Shown here in pieces: positions 50,150 through 58,900 of a DNA stretch of 64,000 nt. Position numbers and translations under genes: made by a program. Below the pieces are notes generated by a model that searched no databases, had not been told where the DNA came from, and was given only the letters and a program-made list of their open reading frames with translations. Origin of the DNA: Lachnospiraceae bacterium (GTDB lineage Bacteria > Bacillota > Clostridia > Lachnospirales > Lachnospiraceae); assembly GCA_014804425.1 (NCBI GenBank), contig JAAUZV010000012.1:21775-85774 (forward strand), given 5' to 3'. How positions within the stretch are numbered: the stretch's first letter is position 1; each line of letters begins with the position of its first letter.

Positions 50150-51310
50150 TCATGATAATCCCTTAAGGATCCTGCAAAATATTTCCGCCGCCCGCCGCCA
50201 TGTAAATTTCATTGCAAACCGATAGTTCTTTTCCATAAAATCAGTATCCGCCGCCTGCCTGTCTGTTTCCATGAGTCCTTCGCAAATGCTTTTTGGAGAA
50301 AATGGATCTGCCAGTATCGCGTGCCCCTCACCGATCTCTTTCATGGAAGAGCAGTCAGATGTCACCACCGGAATTCTGCTCGCCATCGCCTCTATGACCG
50401 GTATGCCGAATCCCTCATATTCGGAAACGAACAGCAGTGCCTTTGCGTTTTTGTATAACGCGAGCTTTTCTTCATCCGTGATATAGCCCAAAAACAGTAC
50501 CTTTTCCCTTAATCGCTGATCAGCATCCACATACTTTTTCAGATTACTGTATTCATGACTCTTGCTTCCGGCGATGTAAAAGTAAACATCTTCTTTTCCG
50601 GTTTCCTTGAGGTATTTTTCAAAGCCCTTTATGGCATTCAGCAGATTTTTATTCTTGCGCATTGCACCGATATAAAGATAGTAGTTTCGTGAAAAATCAA
50701 TGCCGGATTCCGGCACAAAATGCCTGGTAATGTCAAAAACCGGACTGTCTTTCAGAAAACATTCATCAAGTCCGTTATAAATGACCTTTATCCGCTCGGG
50801 ACGGATATGTAAATAATGGATAATATCCATCTTTGTTGTCTTCGAAACAGTCAGAATGATGTCTGCCTTTTTTGCTGACGCAAACATCTTTTGATGTTTC
50901 TGCAGGTCTTCTTTGGTGTAATATTGCGGGTAGCGCATGGACATCATATCGTGGATCCATGCAATCCGTTTGTATGGCAGAAGATGCCGGTACCACGGAA
51001 ACGACTCAAAACAGGTCGGATAATATCCCTGTGCCAGCTCTACCGGGGGAGCACCCCATGCTTCCGGCCAGATAAACCGGCGCTCATAAACAAGATGCTG
51101 CTTGATCCATGCATTCTTTTTCGGTATGAGATATTTTCTGACAGAAATATCATTTTTTCTGACTGAAATGACAAAGGGAATCCCCTGGTCATGGAGGGCT
51201 TTCGACAACTGCTCCTGACAATATCCGACGCCCGTCTTGTTTTCAGCAAACATAAGGGAAAACCCTGTGACCAATATCGGTTTTTGGTTCCTTTTAGCTG
51301 ATTCCACCAT
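50150..51310 (-). CDS. Glycosyltransferase family 4 protein
   Basis: About 386 residues, GT-B. The acceptor domain begins KPILVTGFSLMFAENKTGVG and the donor domain has YYLYIGAMRKNKNLLNAIKG, KVLFLGYITDEEKLALYKNA and FVSEYEGFGIPVIEAMASR with the full EGFGxPxxEAM signature (about residue 300). It resembles mannosyl- or rhamnosyl-transferases of the WbaZ/MtfB type. GAGG lies before ATG 51310. It overlaps the end of the preceding gene by 17 bases, showing tight coupling. Confidence 0.9.
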   Translation of the reverse strand: MVESAKRNQKPILVTGFSLMFAENKTGVGYCQEQLSKALHDQGIPFVISVRKNDISVRKYLIPKKNAWIKQHLVYERRFIWPEAWGAPPVELAQGYYPTCFESFPWYRHLLPYKRIAWIHDMMSMRYPQYYTKEDLQKHQKMFASAKKADIILTVSKTTKMDIIHYLHIRPERIKVIYNGLDECFLKDSPVFDITRHFVPESGIDFSRNYYLYIGAMRKNKNLLNAIKGFEKYLKETGKEDVYFYIAGSKSHEYSNLKKYVDADQRLREKVLFLGYITDEEKLALYKNAKALLFVSEYEGFGIPVIEAMASRIPVVTSDCSSMKEIGEGHAILADPFSPKSICEGLMETDRQAADTDFMEKNYRFAMKFTWRRAAEIFCRILKGLS

Positions 51311-52376
51311 CAATTACCTCGTCAAACTGATCGAATGATTTCTTCCATGTAAATTTGCGGACACATCGCATTCCGGCATATGCCATGCGGATTCTTTGGT
51401 CTGATTCTGACAGCAGTTTGATTACTGCGCCGGCAAGTGCTTCCGTGTCCTTCACGTTCCTGACAAGCGCTGTCTGTCCGTCCATGGCAAAATCCCTGAT
51501 CCCGCCGTTATCCGTCGTCACAACAGCGCACCCGCACGCCATTGCTTCCATAGGGGGCAGCCCCCATCCTTCACAAGTGCTTGTGCATAGAAATACAGAT
51601 GAACGGTTATAGATTTCTTTTACCAGTACTTCCTGCTTGGGGTTTTCATAATATTCCATCCACTTTGGTATGCTGCCCGTTCTCCTGTCAACGCCGAACA
51701 GTTTTACTTTCAGCTCCGGAATCTGCTCCCTGACCTTTTTTAAGACTGCCAGCCCGGTCTTGGAATCCTTAAAGTTACTGTCATGGCTGTAGAGCATGCT
51801 GACCGTGCAATCCCTGTCCTCTATATCCCGGTATACCCGGAACTTGTGGCAGTTAATTGCATTAGGGATATAAGTCATCCTGCTGCAGTTCATCTTCCTG
51901 CCAATATCTAACAGCCACTTGGATATGACGATCTTTTCCATGTCGTAATGCCACGTTTCATCGACATCCTGTTTCCTTCCGCTCCAAGTCTCATAATGTT
52001 GGATAAGATATACTTTTTTTCCGGCATGCCGGAGCGTATCTAATACTACTGCCGTTTTCCACATCGTTGCGATTGTCACATCCGCATCCGGAATCGTCCG
52101 GCGATTGAGATCAAATACATATCTGCAATGCACCGCCTTGTGAAAGCGAAACCAGTTCTTCTCTCCCGACGCCAGTTTTAGAAGATCGCGCGCGTACTGT
52201 ACGATGTGTTCCGGCTTTTTCTGAAAATCGCTGCATACCTCATGGATGACCGTTACACGGTACCCGTTAGCGGCAAGATGGTTTGCATAAATATACGCAA
52301 TCTTAAAACCGCCTACCGGGCGCAGGCCGAAATTCGGCAACAATATATTAACTCGCCTTTGCTTTTGGTCAGCCAT
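51294..52376 (-). CDS. Glycosyltransferase family 4 protein
   Basis: A 360-residue GT-B protein: NILLPNFGLRPVGGFKIAYI at the N-terminus, then SMLYSHDSNFKDSKTGLAVL, LKVKLFGVDRRTGSIPKWM and CTSTCEGWGLPPMEAMACGC (about residue 270), a clear EGWGxPxxEAM donor motif. It is similar to rhamnosyl-glucan/rhamnan synthesis transferases. Position within the minus-strand operon fits a role in the same repeat unit. Confidence 0.88.
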   Translation of the reverse strand: MADQKQRRVNILLPNFGLRPVGGFKIAYIYANHLAANGYRVTVIHEVCSDFQKKPEHIVQYARDLLKLASGEKNWFRFHKAVHCRYVFDLNRRTIPDADVTIATMWKTAVVLDTLRHAGKKVYLIQHYETWSGRKQDVDETWHYDMEKIVISKWLLDIGRKMNCSRMTYIPNAINCHKFRVYRDIEDRDCTVSMLYSHDSNFKDSKTGLAVLKKVREQIPELKVKLFGVDRRTGSIPKWMEYYENPKQEVLVKEIYNRSSVFLCTSTCEGWGLPPMEAMACGCAVVTTDNGGIRDFAMDGQTALVRNVKDTEALAGAVIKLLSESDQRIRMAYAGMRCVRKFTWKKSFDQFDEVIDGGIS

Positions 52377-52421
52377 AGCTACTCCAATCCCATCCTGCGG
52401 AATATAAAATAAACCCCATTC

Positions 52422-53423
52422 CTACCACTCCAGCCCCATTCCGCGGAACATAAAATACAGATAAAATCCGTTATTATGTACGACTGCATCCCGAATGCGT
52501 CTGTCCTTATCTATCACCCGGATCTTCGACTTGTCCGGTACCTGCTTACAGACGAAACGGAGCATCCCCGCCTTCTGCCAGATATGATACGGACACTTCT
52601 TCTGATTCATATATGTGAACACGTTCTGTATCCAATCCATCAGCCGCAGATAATAGCAGTCCTTCTGATAACGCTCCACATCCAGCTTTTCCAGAAGCTT
52701 CCATTCCCGCTTCATGTTCGTGACCATACTCGCGATCAGGTTGACATTGAACTTTCCTGTCGTACTATGTTCTTCCCGCTGAATCCAGTAATAATAAATT
52801 CTGGGATTCAGGACAATGCAGGAGGCATTCTCATAACAGCCATAATTAAACCATGCATCCTCCTGGCCGAACTTCATACACTCCGGGAAACGGATCTGAT
52901 GCCCCATCACCATGCTTCTGCGATATAACCCGCTCCAGACCGCGACATAACTTGCGACAAGCGCGAAGTACTCCTTTGCGATCCCTTCCCCTTTCAGCAC
53001 GGCAAATTTCGTCAGGCGGTCCGAGGTCTTGATCTGCCGCCCGTTTTCCTTGTACGCGATCTTCAGCCGCTTGAACCTTATCACATCCGCGTCATATTCT
53101 TTTGCAAGTGCATAATTATCCCGGATGAGATCCGGAAGATATTTATCGTCATTGTCGCAGAACGCCAGATACTCTCCGCACGCTGCCCTTACCCCCGCAT
53201 TCCTTGCAGAGGATATCCCCCCGTTGCTTTTATGGATCACGCGGACCCGCCCATCTCGTTTGGCGTAGTCATCACAAATACCGGCACAGCCATCCGTCGA
53301 ACCGTCATCCACCAATATCAGTTCAAAATTTTTGTGCGTCTGTGCGAGCACGCTTTCGATCGCGGACGGCAAATGCTCTCTGGAGTTGTAGACCGGCATG
53401 ATCACGGAAACATCTGGCTGCAT
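52422..53423 (-). CDS. Glycosyltransferase family 2 protein
   Basis: About 333 residues from ATG 53423, which follows a GGAGGGATGGG ribosome site; longer in-frame starts up to 53528 are unlikely. GT-A motifs: VSVIMPVYNSREHLPSAIES, LVDDGSTDGC (about residue 41), SSARNAGVRAACGEYLAFCDNDD with the DxD-type metal site (about 95). The enzyme adds one sugar from a nucleotide donor on the cytoplasmic face. Second gene of the minus-strand operon. Confidence 0.92.
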   Translation of the reverse strand: MQPDVSVIMPVYNSREHLPSAIESVLAQTHKNFELILVDDGSTDGCAGICDDYAKRDGRVRVIHKSNGGISSARNAGVRAACGEYLAFCDNDDKYLPDLIRDNYALAKEYDADVIRFKRLKIAYKENGRQIKTSDRLTKFAVLKGEGIAKEYFALVASYVAVWSGLYRRSMVMGHQIRFPECMKFGQEDAWFNYGCYENASCIVLNPRIYYYWIQREEHSTTGKFNVNLIASMVTNMKREWKLLEKLDVERYQKDCYYLRLMDWIQNVFTYMNQKKCPYHIWQKAGMLRFVCKQVPDKSKIRVIDKDRRIRDAVVHNNGFYLYFMFRGMGLEW

Positions 53424-53537
53424 TCCCATCCCTCCTCTGTCACATTGCATGGGATTCTCTGATCCTGTTCTGCATGGCATTGATTGTGCCCGACAATAAA
53501 ATCCATTTGAAAAGCCCTTCGGTTGCATCGGCAGGTC

Positions 53538-54329
53538 TTACCGATACCACGCCTTTGCCATATGATCGTTATGCCGCTTCGATGCAGGCGGCGGTGTCAT
53601 ATAATCGCCGTATAAATGTCTCAGGTAACGGTCATACCCCAACGGCGCCGCAAATTTTCTTCCTTCAAACATAAGCGTCACTGTCTGCACAAGTTCCTTT
53701 TTGGGCATAATCTCTTTCAGGTGATAACCCATGACCGAGCAGCCCGCATACCTTGGTGATGCCGTGTACTGCCTCTTTGCACGGTGTTCCAGTATCCGCG
53801 AGACTGCGCGCATGCATCCGCGGTTCCAGGCGATAAGGAGGCGGTTCTTCTCATCCGCCGTGCTGATGTTGTAATGCCGCTGAAAATGTTCCCGCAGTCT
53901 CTTTTGTATATGATAATGACGGACTACTGCCTGTTTATCATCCGGAAGATCATCCAACGGGAATAGGTCTACGCAGACCCCGTCTGAGGAAAATGGGATG
54001 CAGCCGCTCTGCCGCAGATAAGTCCTCGTATCGACCACCTTTGCGAACGGGTAGTAATATTCCCTGTCGTTATGTATGCAGAGTGCGCGATATGGACTTT
54101 GGTCTGCATTGACAAGCCGGATCAATTTTTCATAATCTTTACGCAACAGCATCATATCGGCATCATCATCCCAGGGGATAAAGCCGCCATGCCGAACGGC
54201 TCCAAGCAGCGTCCCACCGGACAACATACAGTTCAGATCATGCTTTTTTGACAGTTCGTCCAAATACACCATGATGTCAAAAATGATCTTTCGGTATTCT
54301 TCAGCGGTACTGATCGGCTTCATTTTCAT
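53538..54329 (-). CDS. LicD-family phosphotransferase, first gene of the minus-strand glycan operon
   Basis: A 263-residue protein of the LicD family, which attaches phosphocholine or other phospho-polyols to teichoic acids and polysaccharides. The nucleotidyltransferase-like core is GGTLLGAVRHGGFIPWDDDADM (read here in two parts: GGTLLGAVRHGG at about residue 38, then PWDDDADMMLL), with FAKVVDTRTYL after it. AAAGG is upstream. It starts only 33 bases from the left recombination site, and no promoter facing it is evident in the present orientation. Confidence 0.92.
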   Translation of the reverse strand: MKMKPISTAEEYRKIIFDIMVYLDELSKKHDLNCMLSGGTLLGAVRHGGFIPWDDDADMMLLRKDYEKLIRLVNADQSPYRALCIHNDREYYYPFAKVVDTRTYLRQSGCIPFSSDGVCVDLFPLDDLPDDKQAVVRHYHIQKRLREHFQRHYNISTADEKNRLLIAWNRGCMRAVSRILEHRAKRQYTASPRYAGCSVMGYHLKEIMPKKELVQTVTLMFEGRKFAAPLGYDRYLRHLYGDYMTPPPASKRHNDHMAKAWYR

Positions 54330-54361
54330 TCAGACCTTTCGCTTGATAAGCAATAAGATAC

Positions 54362-54391
54362 ATTTTTCCTAAAGTTATTATCTTTAGGAAA
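54362..54391 (+). repeat. Left crossover site (30-bp inverted repeat, IR-L)
   Basis: Two perfect inverted arms, TTTCCTAAAG and CTTTAGGAAA, flank the asymmetric 7-base core TTATTAT, with ATT before the left arm. The whole 30 bases recur without mismatch, in inverted orientation, at 55596-55625. The arm-core-arm form is that of a tyrosine-recombinase crossover site such as loxP or FRT. A recombinase gene lies between the two. Confidence 0.95.
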
Positions 54392-54408
54392 ATTCCGAAA
54401 TGGCAATT

Positions 54409-54438
54409 TTGAACAGGCTCCGATATACTGCTCATAAG
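54409..54438 (+). promoter_or_regulatory. Possible promoter of the recombinase gene
   Basis: TTGAAC (54409-54414) with CATAAG (54433-54438) at 18 bases, or TATACT at 54424-54429 with a poor -35, lie inside the invertible segment and face the recombinase gene. Neither is strong. Transcription from here moves with the gene when it inverts. Confidence 0.4.
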
Positions 54439-54488
54439 TCAAGCGCCCCAAGGATCGGGAATAAAATTGAATTTGGAGGTTACATAGG

Positions 54489-55451
54489 ATGAATCAAATG
54501 ACACTGGAAGAATGGATGATTTTATGGTTGGAGGATCACAGACCGTTTATCAAAGAATCAACTTACGGAAACTACTCGACGATTATTCATAACTACATCA
54601 TTCCGCAGCTTGGAAAAAAACGGTTGTGGGAATTGGATGAGCAATGTTTACAGGAATTTACACTTTATCTGCTCTCAGACGGGAGCAAGCGGCACAGTGG
54701 CGGCCTTTCAGAAAAAACGGTACATGATGTTTGGAATGTGCTAAAAGAATCACTTCGCAAGGCGCATCGACAGAAGAAGATTGACAGCTCCGATTTTAAG
54801 GTATCTTTCCCGTCATCTCGCACCAAGAAAAACGTAACGGTGTTATCGGATCATGATTTTGATTTGTTGTCGGAATATCTTTTCCGCCATAGTGATTCCC
54901 GAAATTTGGGAATATTGCTCGCACTGTATACAGGTATGCGGATTGGCGAGATTTGCGCCTTAAAATGGGAAAATATTAATTTGGAGGAACGTTTGATTCA
55001 TGTTCAATATACTTTGCAGCGCATATATATTAAAAATCAAAACAATCAGAATGTTTCTTATGTTACGATGACATCCCCCAAATCTCTTGCCTCTATCCGA
55101 AGTATTCCGCTCACCATGAACTTAGCAGAGTATTTGAGTTGTTACTATAAACGAAACAGGATTTGTGCGGATGATTACCTGCTAACCTGTTCTTCGCAGT
55201 ATATCGAACCGAGAAGCTATGAGAATTATTATAAGAAGATTCTAAAACACGTCGGCATTTCGGCTATCCGCTTTCATGCACTCCGGCACACTTTTGCGAC
55301 ACGCCTGATCGCGCATGGTGCGGATTATAAGATTGTCAGTGAGCTTCTCGGTCATCGATCCGTTACAACGACACTACATTTGTATGTTCATCCGCAGCTT
55401 ACACAAAAAAGGAGATGCGTGGAGCTGTTGGCAAATTCTGAAAGAGTATGA
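54489..55451 (+). CDS. Tyrosine-type site-specific recombinase (DNA invertase)
   Basis: A 320-residue phage-integrase-family enzyme. The N-terminal SAM-like core-binding domain covers about residues 1-100, the catalytic domain about 115-310. All catalytic residues are visible: Arg151 (YTGMRIGEICAL), Lys198 (TSPKSLASIRSI), His263 and Arg266 (HALRHTF), His289 (LLGHRS) and nucleophile Tyr299 (LHLYVHP). No AP2-like arm-binding domain is seen. GGAGG stands 9 bases before ATG 54489. The gene is enclosed by a perfect inverted repeat shaped like its likely crossover sites, so it probably flips the segment that carries it. Confidence 0.95.
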   Translation: MNQMTLEEWMILWLEDHRPFIKESTYGNYSTIIHNYIIPQLGKKRLWELDEQCLQEFTLYLLSDGSKRHSGGLSEKTVHDVWNVLKESLRKAHRQKKIDSSDFKVSFPSSRTKKNVTVLSDHDFDLLSEYLFRHSDSRNLGILLALYTGMRIGEICALKWENINLEERLIHVQYTLQRIYIKNQNNQNVSYVTMTSPKSLASIRSIPLTMNLAEYLSCYYKRNRICADDYLLTCSSQYIEPRSYENYYKKILKHVGISAIRFHALRHTFATRLIAHGADYKIVSELLGHRSVTTTLHLYVHPQLTQKRRCVELLANSERV

Positions 55452-55505
55452 TTGTTGCGTTTCGGAGTTCCCTTGAAGGTTCTCAAGGGAACTTTTTTAT
55501 TTATG
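55446..55505 (+). repeat. 60-nt terminator block, copy B
   Basis: Matches 37396-37455 at 54 of 60 bases. Stem AGTTCCCTTGA (55466-55476)/TCAAGGGAACT (55483-55493), then TTTTTT. It overlaps the last codon and stop of the recombinase gene and should stop its transcription before the outward promoter. Confidence 0.9.
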
Positions 55506-55553
55506 GAATTTAATGGTGATTCTCAAAAAACATGAAAAAATATTAAAAAGCGA

Positions 55554-55582
55554 GTGAAAGTAGTCGATATATGATGTATAAT
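55554..55582 (+). promoter_or_regulatory. Outward-facing promoter at the right end of the invertible segment
   Basis: GTGAAA (55554-55559) and TATAAT (55577-55582) have a 17-base spacer; the -10 is perfect, the -35 matches at 4 of 6. Transcription would begin near 55589, a few bases before the right crossover site, and enter the plus-strand glycan cluster. On inversion it would face LicD from about the same distance. Confidence 0.75.
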
Positions 55583-55595
55583 GTGTAAAGAGTCA

Positions 55596-55625
55596 TTTCC
55601 TAAAGATAATAACTTTAGGAAAAAT
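55596..55625 (-). repeat. Right crossover site (30-bp inverted repeat, IR-R)
   Basis: Exact reverse complement of 54362-54391: arms TTTCCTAAAG and CTTTAGGAAA around ATAATAA on the plus strand. The segment bounded by both sites, 54362-55625, is 1264 bp and holds the recombinase gene, its terminator and the outward promoter. In RNA the site would form a hairpin in the 5-prime leader of the next gene. Confidence 0.95.
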
Positions 55626-55646
55626 TATCGTCCGGGGGATGTGTCA

Positions 55647-56807
55647 ATGACGATATGCGAAAAACCGATTTCCTATCATCAGCTCATGCGCATGATACGG
55701 GACGAACAGCAGACCGGAAAAGGAATTGATTTCCTTGCGGTGGCAATGACGTCGTGGCATGTCATGGGGATTTTGTCCGTACTGCTCCGGTTGTATGACA
55801 CAGGGAAAATCTCAAGGGGCATCATTGTCATCCAGCGCTATTACGAACTCGGATGGGCAGTTTCCGAGGATCTGTTTTCCCTCCTGAATGACAGGGATAT
55901 TCAGGTTGTCAGACTGATGGATCTGCCGAAGCTTTCCCAGGAAGATTTCCTGCATTGGGCGGCAGGCACACCCAAAAAGCGGACGGGCAATGAATGTTAT
56001 TGTATCGTTCCGCAGGTTCCGATGCCGCTGATTGCCCGCGATCTGGAAAAACTTTTCCCAAAGCGGGGTGTTATCCATATCATTGTTGACGAGGGACTCG
56101 GTACTTATACACGTTCCGTATGGGGCTTCGTACATTTATGCACAGCCGACCTGCATGACTGGGGCGAGCGTTTCAATGTCGCTGCAGAATGGACACAGCG
56201 TTATGCCGCTAAGGCCGTCCTGTCCTGCGCGCACCGTCTGATCGACTGCAACCTATTCCGCAGGCTGCCCATGCACATACGGATCAATGTGCCTACCGTA
56301 TCGGCGTACCGCAGGATGTACCGCGCCATGGGGGCAGGGATTGATTTTTCGGAATATGCCCATTACGCAAATGCGATCATCATCAGCGGGCAACCATATA
56401 CGAGCAGCGGTGTCATGTATGAGAACGAGGATATCACTGCTTTGCGGAAGGTCTGCGCTCATTGCAGGGAAAAGGGGCTTCCGGTTATCATCAAGCCGCA
56501 TCCGCGCGAGATGCACAGAGAACGTTATCAGCCATTGCTTGACATGGGATGTCAGTTAGAGCCGAACCAACAGTATCCGATGGAGCTGATCTTGGCGAAT
56601 CTGAAAGAGAAACCGTTAGGGATCGTCGGGATGACCAGTACGCCGCTGATCACCGCAAAGCTGTTTTGGGACATACCGACTTACTCCGTTGCAGGATTGT
56701 TGCGTCCCGAAAATATGCGGAAGGATCTTCGGAAAGAAATGGACAGCTTCCGACGAAAATTTCAGAGATATGTGAAGATGATAAAGGAACCCGCGGAGGT
56801 AGATTGA
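55647..56807 (+). CDS. Polysialyltransferase-like glycosyltransferase, first gene of the plus-strand cluster
   Basis: About 386 residues. FLAVAMTSWHVMGILSVLLR at the start, VIHIIVDEGLGTYTRSVWG (about residue 140), LPVIIKPHPREMH (about 291) and VGMTSTPLITAKLFWD (about 340) fit the alpha-2,8-polysialyltransferase/GT52-like type, in which an HP motif and a Ser/Thr-rich loop bind the donor. Which sugar is used is open. Start ATG 55647 has GGGGGAT upstream. The frame is open back to ATG 55581 across the crossover site, but that start overlaps the -10 box, so it is unlikely to be transcribed. Confidence 0.75.
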   Translation: MTICEKPISYHQLMRMIRDEQQTGKGIDFLAVAMTSWHVMGILSVLLRLYDTGKISRGIIVIQRYYELGWAVSEDLFSLLNDRDIQVVRLMDLPKLSQEDFLHWAAGTPKKRTGNECYCIVPQVPMPLIARDLEKLFPKRGVIHIIVDEGLGTYTRSVWGFVHLCTADLHDWGERFNVAAEWTQRYAAKAVLSCAHRLIDCNLFRRLPMHIRINVPTVSAYRRMYRAMGAGIDFSEYAHYANAIIISGQPYTSSGVMYENEDITALRKVCAHCREKGLPVIIKPHPREMHRERYQPLLDMGCQLEPNQQYPMELILANLKEKPLGIVGMTSTPLITAKLFWDIPTYSVAGLLRPENMRKDLRKEMDSFRRKFQRYVKMIKEPAEVD

Positions 56808-56829
56808 AAAATCGCGGACTATTGGCGGC

Positions 56830-57867
56830 ATGGAGGATTTGTATAAGATGAAAGCAGACGCACCCGTCAAAATTTCGGTCATTATGCCGGTATATAACCG
56901 CGCGCAGACGTTACCCAAAGCGGTCCGCAGCGTACTCAGCCAGACACTGCGTGAAATAGAGCTTTTGTGCATTAATGACGGTTCCACGGACAATACGGTC
57001 ATGGTGCTCAAAGAGTTAGCCCAAAAGGACTCGCGCATCAAGGTTCTCTCGCAGAGAAACGCGGGCGCCGGTCCGGCAAGAAATTACGGTCTGAAAAGAG
57101 CAAAAGGAGAGTTTGTTGCTTTTTTGGATTCGGACGACTGGTATGCGTCGGATGATGTGCTGGCAAAATTGTATGAGAAAGCCGTCGAGCATCATGTAAA
57201 GATCTGTCTCGGCGGGAGCAGATGTGCGAAACGCGGAAAACTTCAGCCGCTGGAAGGACCCGGGAAAATATTTTTTACAAAAGAGGCGCTGATCTCCTAT
57301 CAGGACTATCAGTTTACGCACGGATACTGCAGGGGGATTTATGAACGGCGTATGCTGATGGATCATCAGATCTGCTTTCCGCCGTATCGGCGTTTTGAGG
57401 ATCCTCCGTTTTTTGTGAGCGCCATGATCTGTGCCGGCCGCTTTTATGCACTGACGGATATTGTGCTCATTTATGATGAGAGCCGTCATTATCAGAAGAT
57501 TAACTGGGATGAGCGGACAGTCACAGATATCTTGAAAGGCATCCGGGATGTGCTCCGCATGGCCGAGGAGCATGCCTATGTTGGTCTGCAGAAGGATTTT
57601 ATTGAACGCATCCGGCGCGGAGACTGGTCGGAAATATTTGCGGAAAATCTGCGCAGAAACTGGACTGAGGCGAGGTCCGTCATGGAGGAAGCAAATGGCC
57701 GTTTTTTAGAAGGTGCCATGCGTCAGTACCGGCTTCCTGATAACGAGAAACCGTTTGACTTAATATTAAAAGATAGTTATTCAAACAACCACGGGTTCCT
57801 AAAAAGAACGGTGCCGCGCGTGTGGAAAGCATTGGAGTCTACAATAAACAGGGGGAAAGCAATATGA
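56830..57867 (+). CDS. Glycosyltransferase family 2 protein
   Basis: A 345-residue GT-A protein. KISVIMPVYNRAQTLPKAVR, INDGSTDNT (about residue 49), GAGPARNYGLKRAKGEFVAF and FLDSDDWY with the DxD site (about 99-104) are standard. ATG 56848 (MKADAPVK) is an alternative start. The C-terminal half is specific to capsule-type GT2 enzymes (DHQICFPPYRRFEDPPFF). It overlaps the next gene by 4 bases. Confidence 0.92.
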   Translation: MEDLYKMKADAPVKISVIMPVYNRAQTLPKAVRSVLSQTLREIELLCINDGSTDNTVMVLKELAQKDSRIKVLSQRNAGAGPARNYGLKRAKGEFVAFLDSDDWYASDDVLAKLYEKAVEHHVKICLGGSRCAKRGKLQPLEGPGKIFFTKEALISYQDYQFTHGYCRGIYERRMLMDHQICFPPYRRFEDPPFFVSAMICAGRFYALTDIVLIYDESRHYQKINWDERTVTDILKGIRDVLRMAEEHAYVGLQKDFIERIRRGDWSEIFAENLRRNWTEARSVMEEANGRFLEGAMRQYRLPDNEKPFDLILKDSYSNNHGFLKRTVPRVWKALESTINRGKAI

Positions 57868-58889
57868 AAACGGGAATCGCTTTTTATCCGTTTGGACGAT
57901 TCGACGACAAGAATTGCTATATCAAAAGTACAAAAAAAATATTATCCGAAAAGCACCGCCTCTCTGCCTATGTGCACGGTACCGGTGCAATCAGCGCCGT
58001 CCGGCGGAACCGTTATCTTTTTTTGAACTGGTTCGAATATTATCTGACTTTAACAGACAAACTGATCCTCCTGCTCGCGCGAGTGATGCGAAGGAAAATC
58101 ATCTGGACGTTCCACGACGCACTGCCGCACGAGGATGAAACCAAAAAAGCAGAAAGAAACCTCTATTTCATGTGCCGAATCTCCACAAGCATCATTCTGT
58201 TATCACGTGAAAGCAAGACAGAACTCGCCCGGATTGCCAAAAACAGATCCGACGTTTTGAAAAAAGCAGTTTACATCCCGCATATCAATTATTGTGAGGA
58301 TTATCTCCCGGGGAAGGACACGATAGAGCGAACCGCGGACAGTCCTTTTACTTTTTTGTATTTCGGCAATATCCGTCCCTATAAAAATTTAGAGCTGCTG
58401 ATTCGCACGTTCCGCAGTTTTAAAGGCACGAATGCATTTTTGATCATTGCCGGAAGCCCCATGAACGCAAAGTACGCAAAAAAAATAAAAAGTCTTTGCG
58501 GCGATGATCCGCAGATTCATCTGGATTTTCGGTATATTCCGGATAAAGAAGTCTATGATTATATGCAGAAAGCAGACGCTGTGGTGCTGCCCCATGATAA
58601 GCGCAGCGGTATGAATTCGGGCGCTATGATCGCCGCGTTTTCCTGCCGGAAGCCCGTTATAATTTCGGACATTGCCATGGCGCGGGATTACGCAGATAAG
58701 GCATATGTATACCAATATCATTACCATTCCGCAAAAGACCACGGCGCAAAACTTTCAGAGGCGATGCATCATGCATATTCAGCCGGAAGAGACAAAAATC
58801 TTGCGCTTGGGGAAGACGCTTATCAGGATGTCATGTTTTATAACAGTAAGGAAGTAATACGAAAAAGATTACAAGAGCTATTGCCATAG
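57864..58889 (+). CDS. Glycosyltransferase family 4-like protein
   Basis: A 341-residue GT-B protein starting at ATG 57864, which overlaps the previous stop (ATGA), with GGGGGAAAG upstream. IIWTFHDALPHEDETKKAE lies in the acceptor half. FTFLYFGNIRPYKNLELLIR, FLIIAGSPMNAKYAKK and VVLPHDKRSGMNSGAMIAAF (about residue 250) mark the donor half, with SGMNSGAMIAAF where EGFGxxxxEAM is usual. It resembles GT4-type transferases of exopolysaccharide loci. Confidence 0.85.
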   Translation: MKTGIAFYPFGRFDDKNCYIKSTKKILSEKHRLSAYVHGTGAISAVRRNRYLFLNWFEYYLTLTDKLILLLARVMRRKIIWTFHDALPHEDETKKAERNLYFMCRISTSIILLSRESKTELARIAKNRSDVLKKAVYIPHINYCEDYLPGKDTIERTADSPFTFLYFGNIRPYKNLELLIRTFRSFKGTNAFLIIAGSPMNAKYAKKIKSLCGDDPQIHLDFRYIPDKEVYDYMQKADAVVLPHDKRSGMNSGAMIAAFSCRKPVIISDIAMARDYADKAYVYQYHYHSAKDHGAKLSEAMHHAYSAGRDKNLALGEDAYQDVMFYNSKEVIRKRLQELLP

Positions 58890-58900
58890 GGAGAATTTCT

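Noticed and set aside
54362..54391. Reading the repeat as a simple terminator hairpin
   Set aside because: AT-rich arms with a 7-base loop could terminate weakly, but an exact 30-bp inverted copy including the asymmetric core is not explained by termination.
54362..55625. Insertion sequence bounded by terminal inverted repeats
   Set aside because: The enclosed enzyme is a tyrosine recombinase and not a DDE transposase, no target-site duplication flanks the repeats, and the repeats have a crossover-site form; an inversion cassette fits better.
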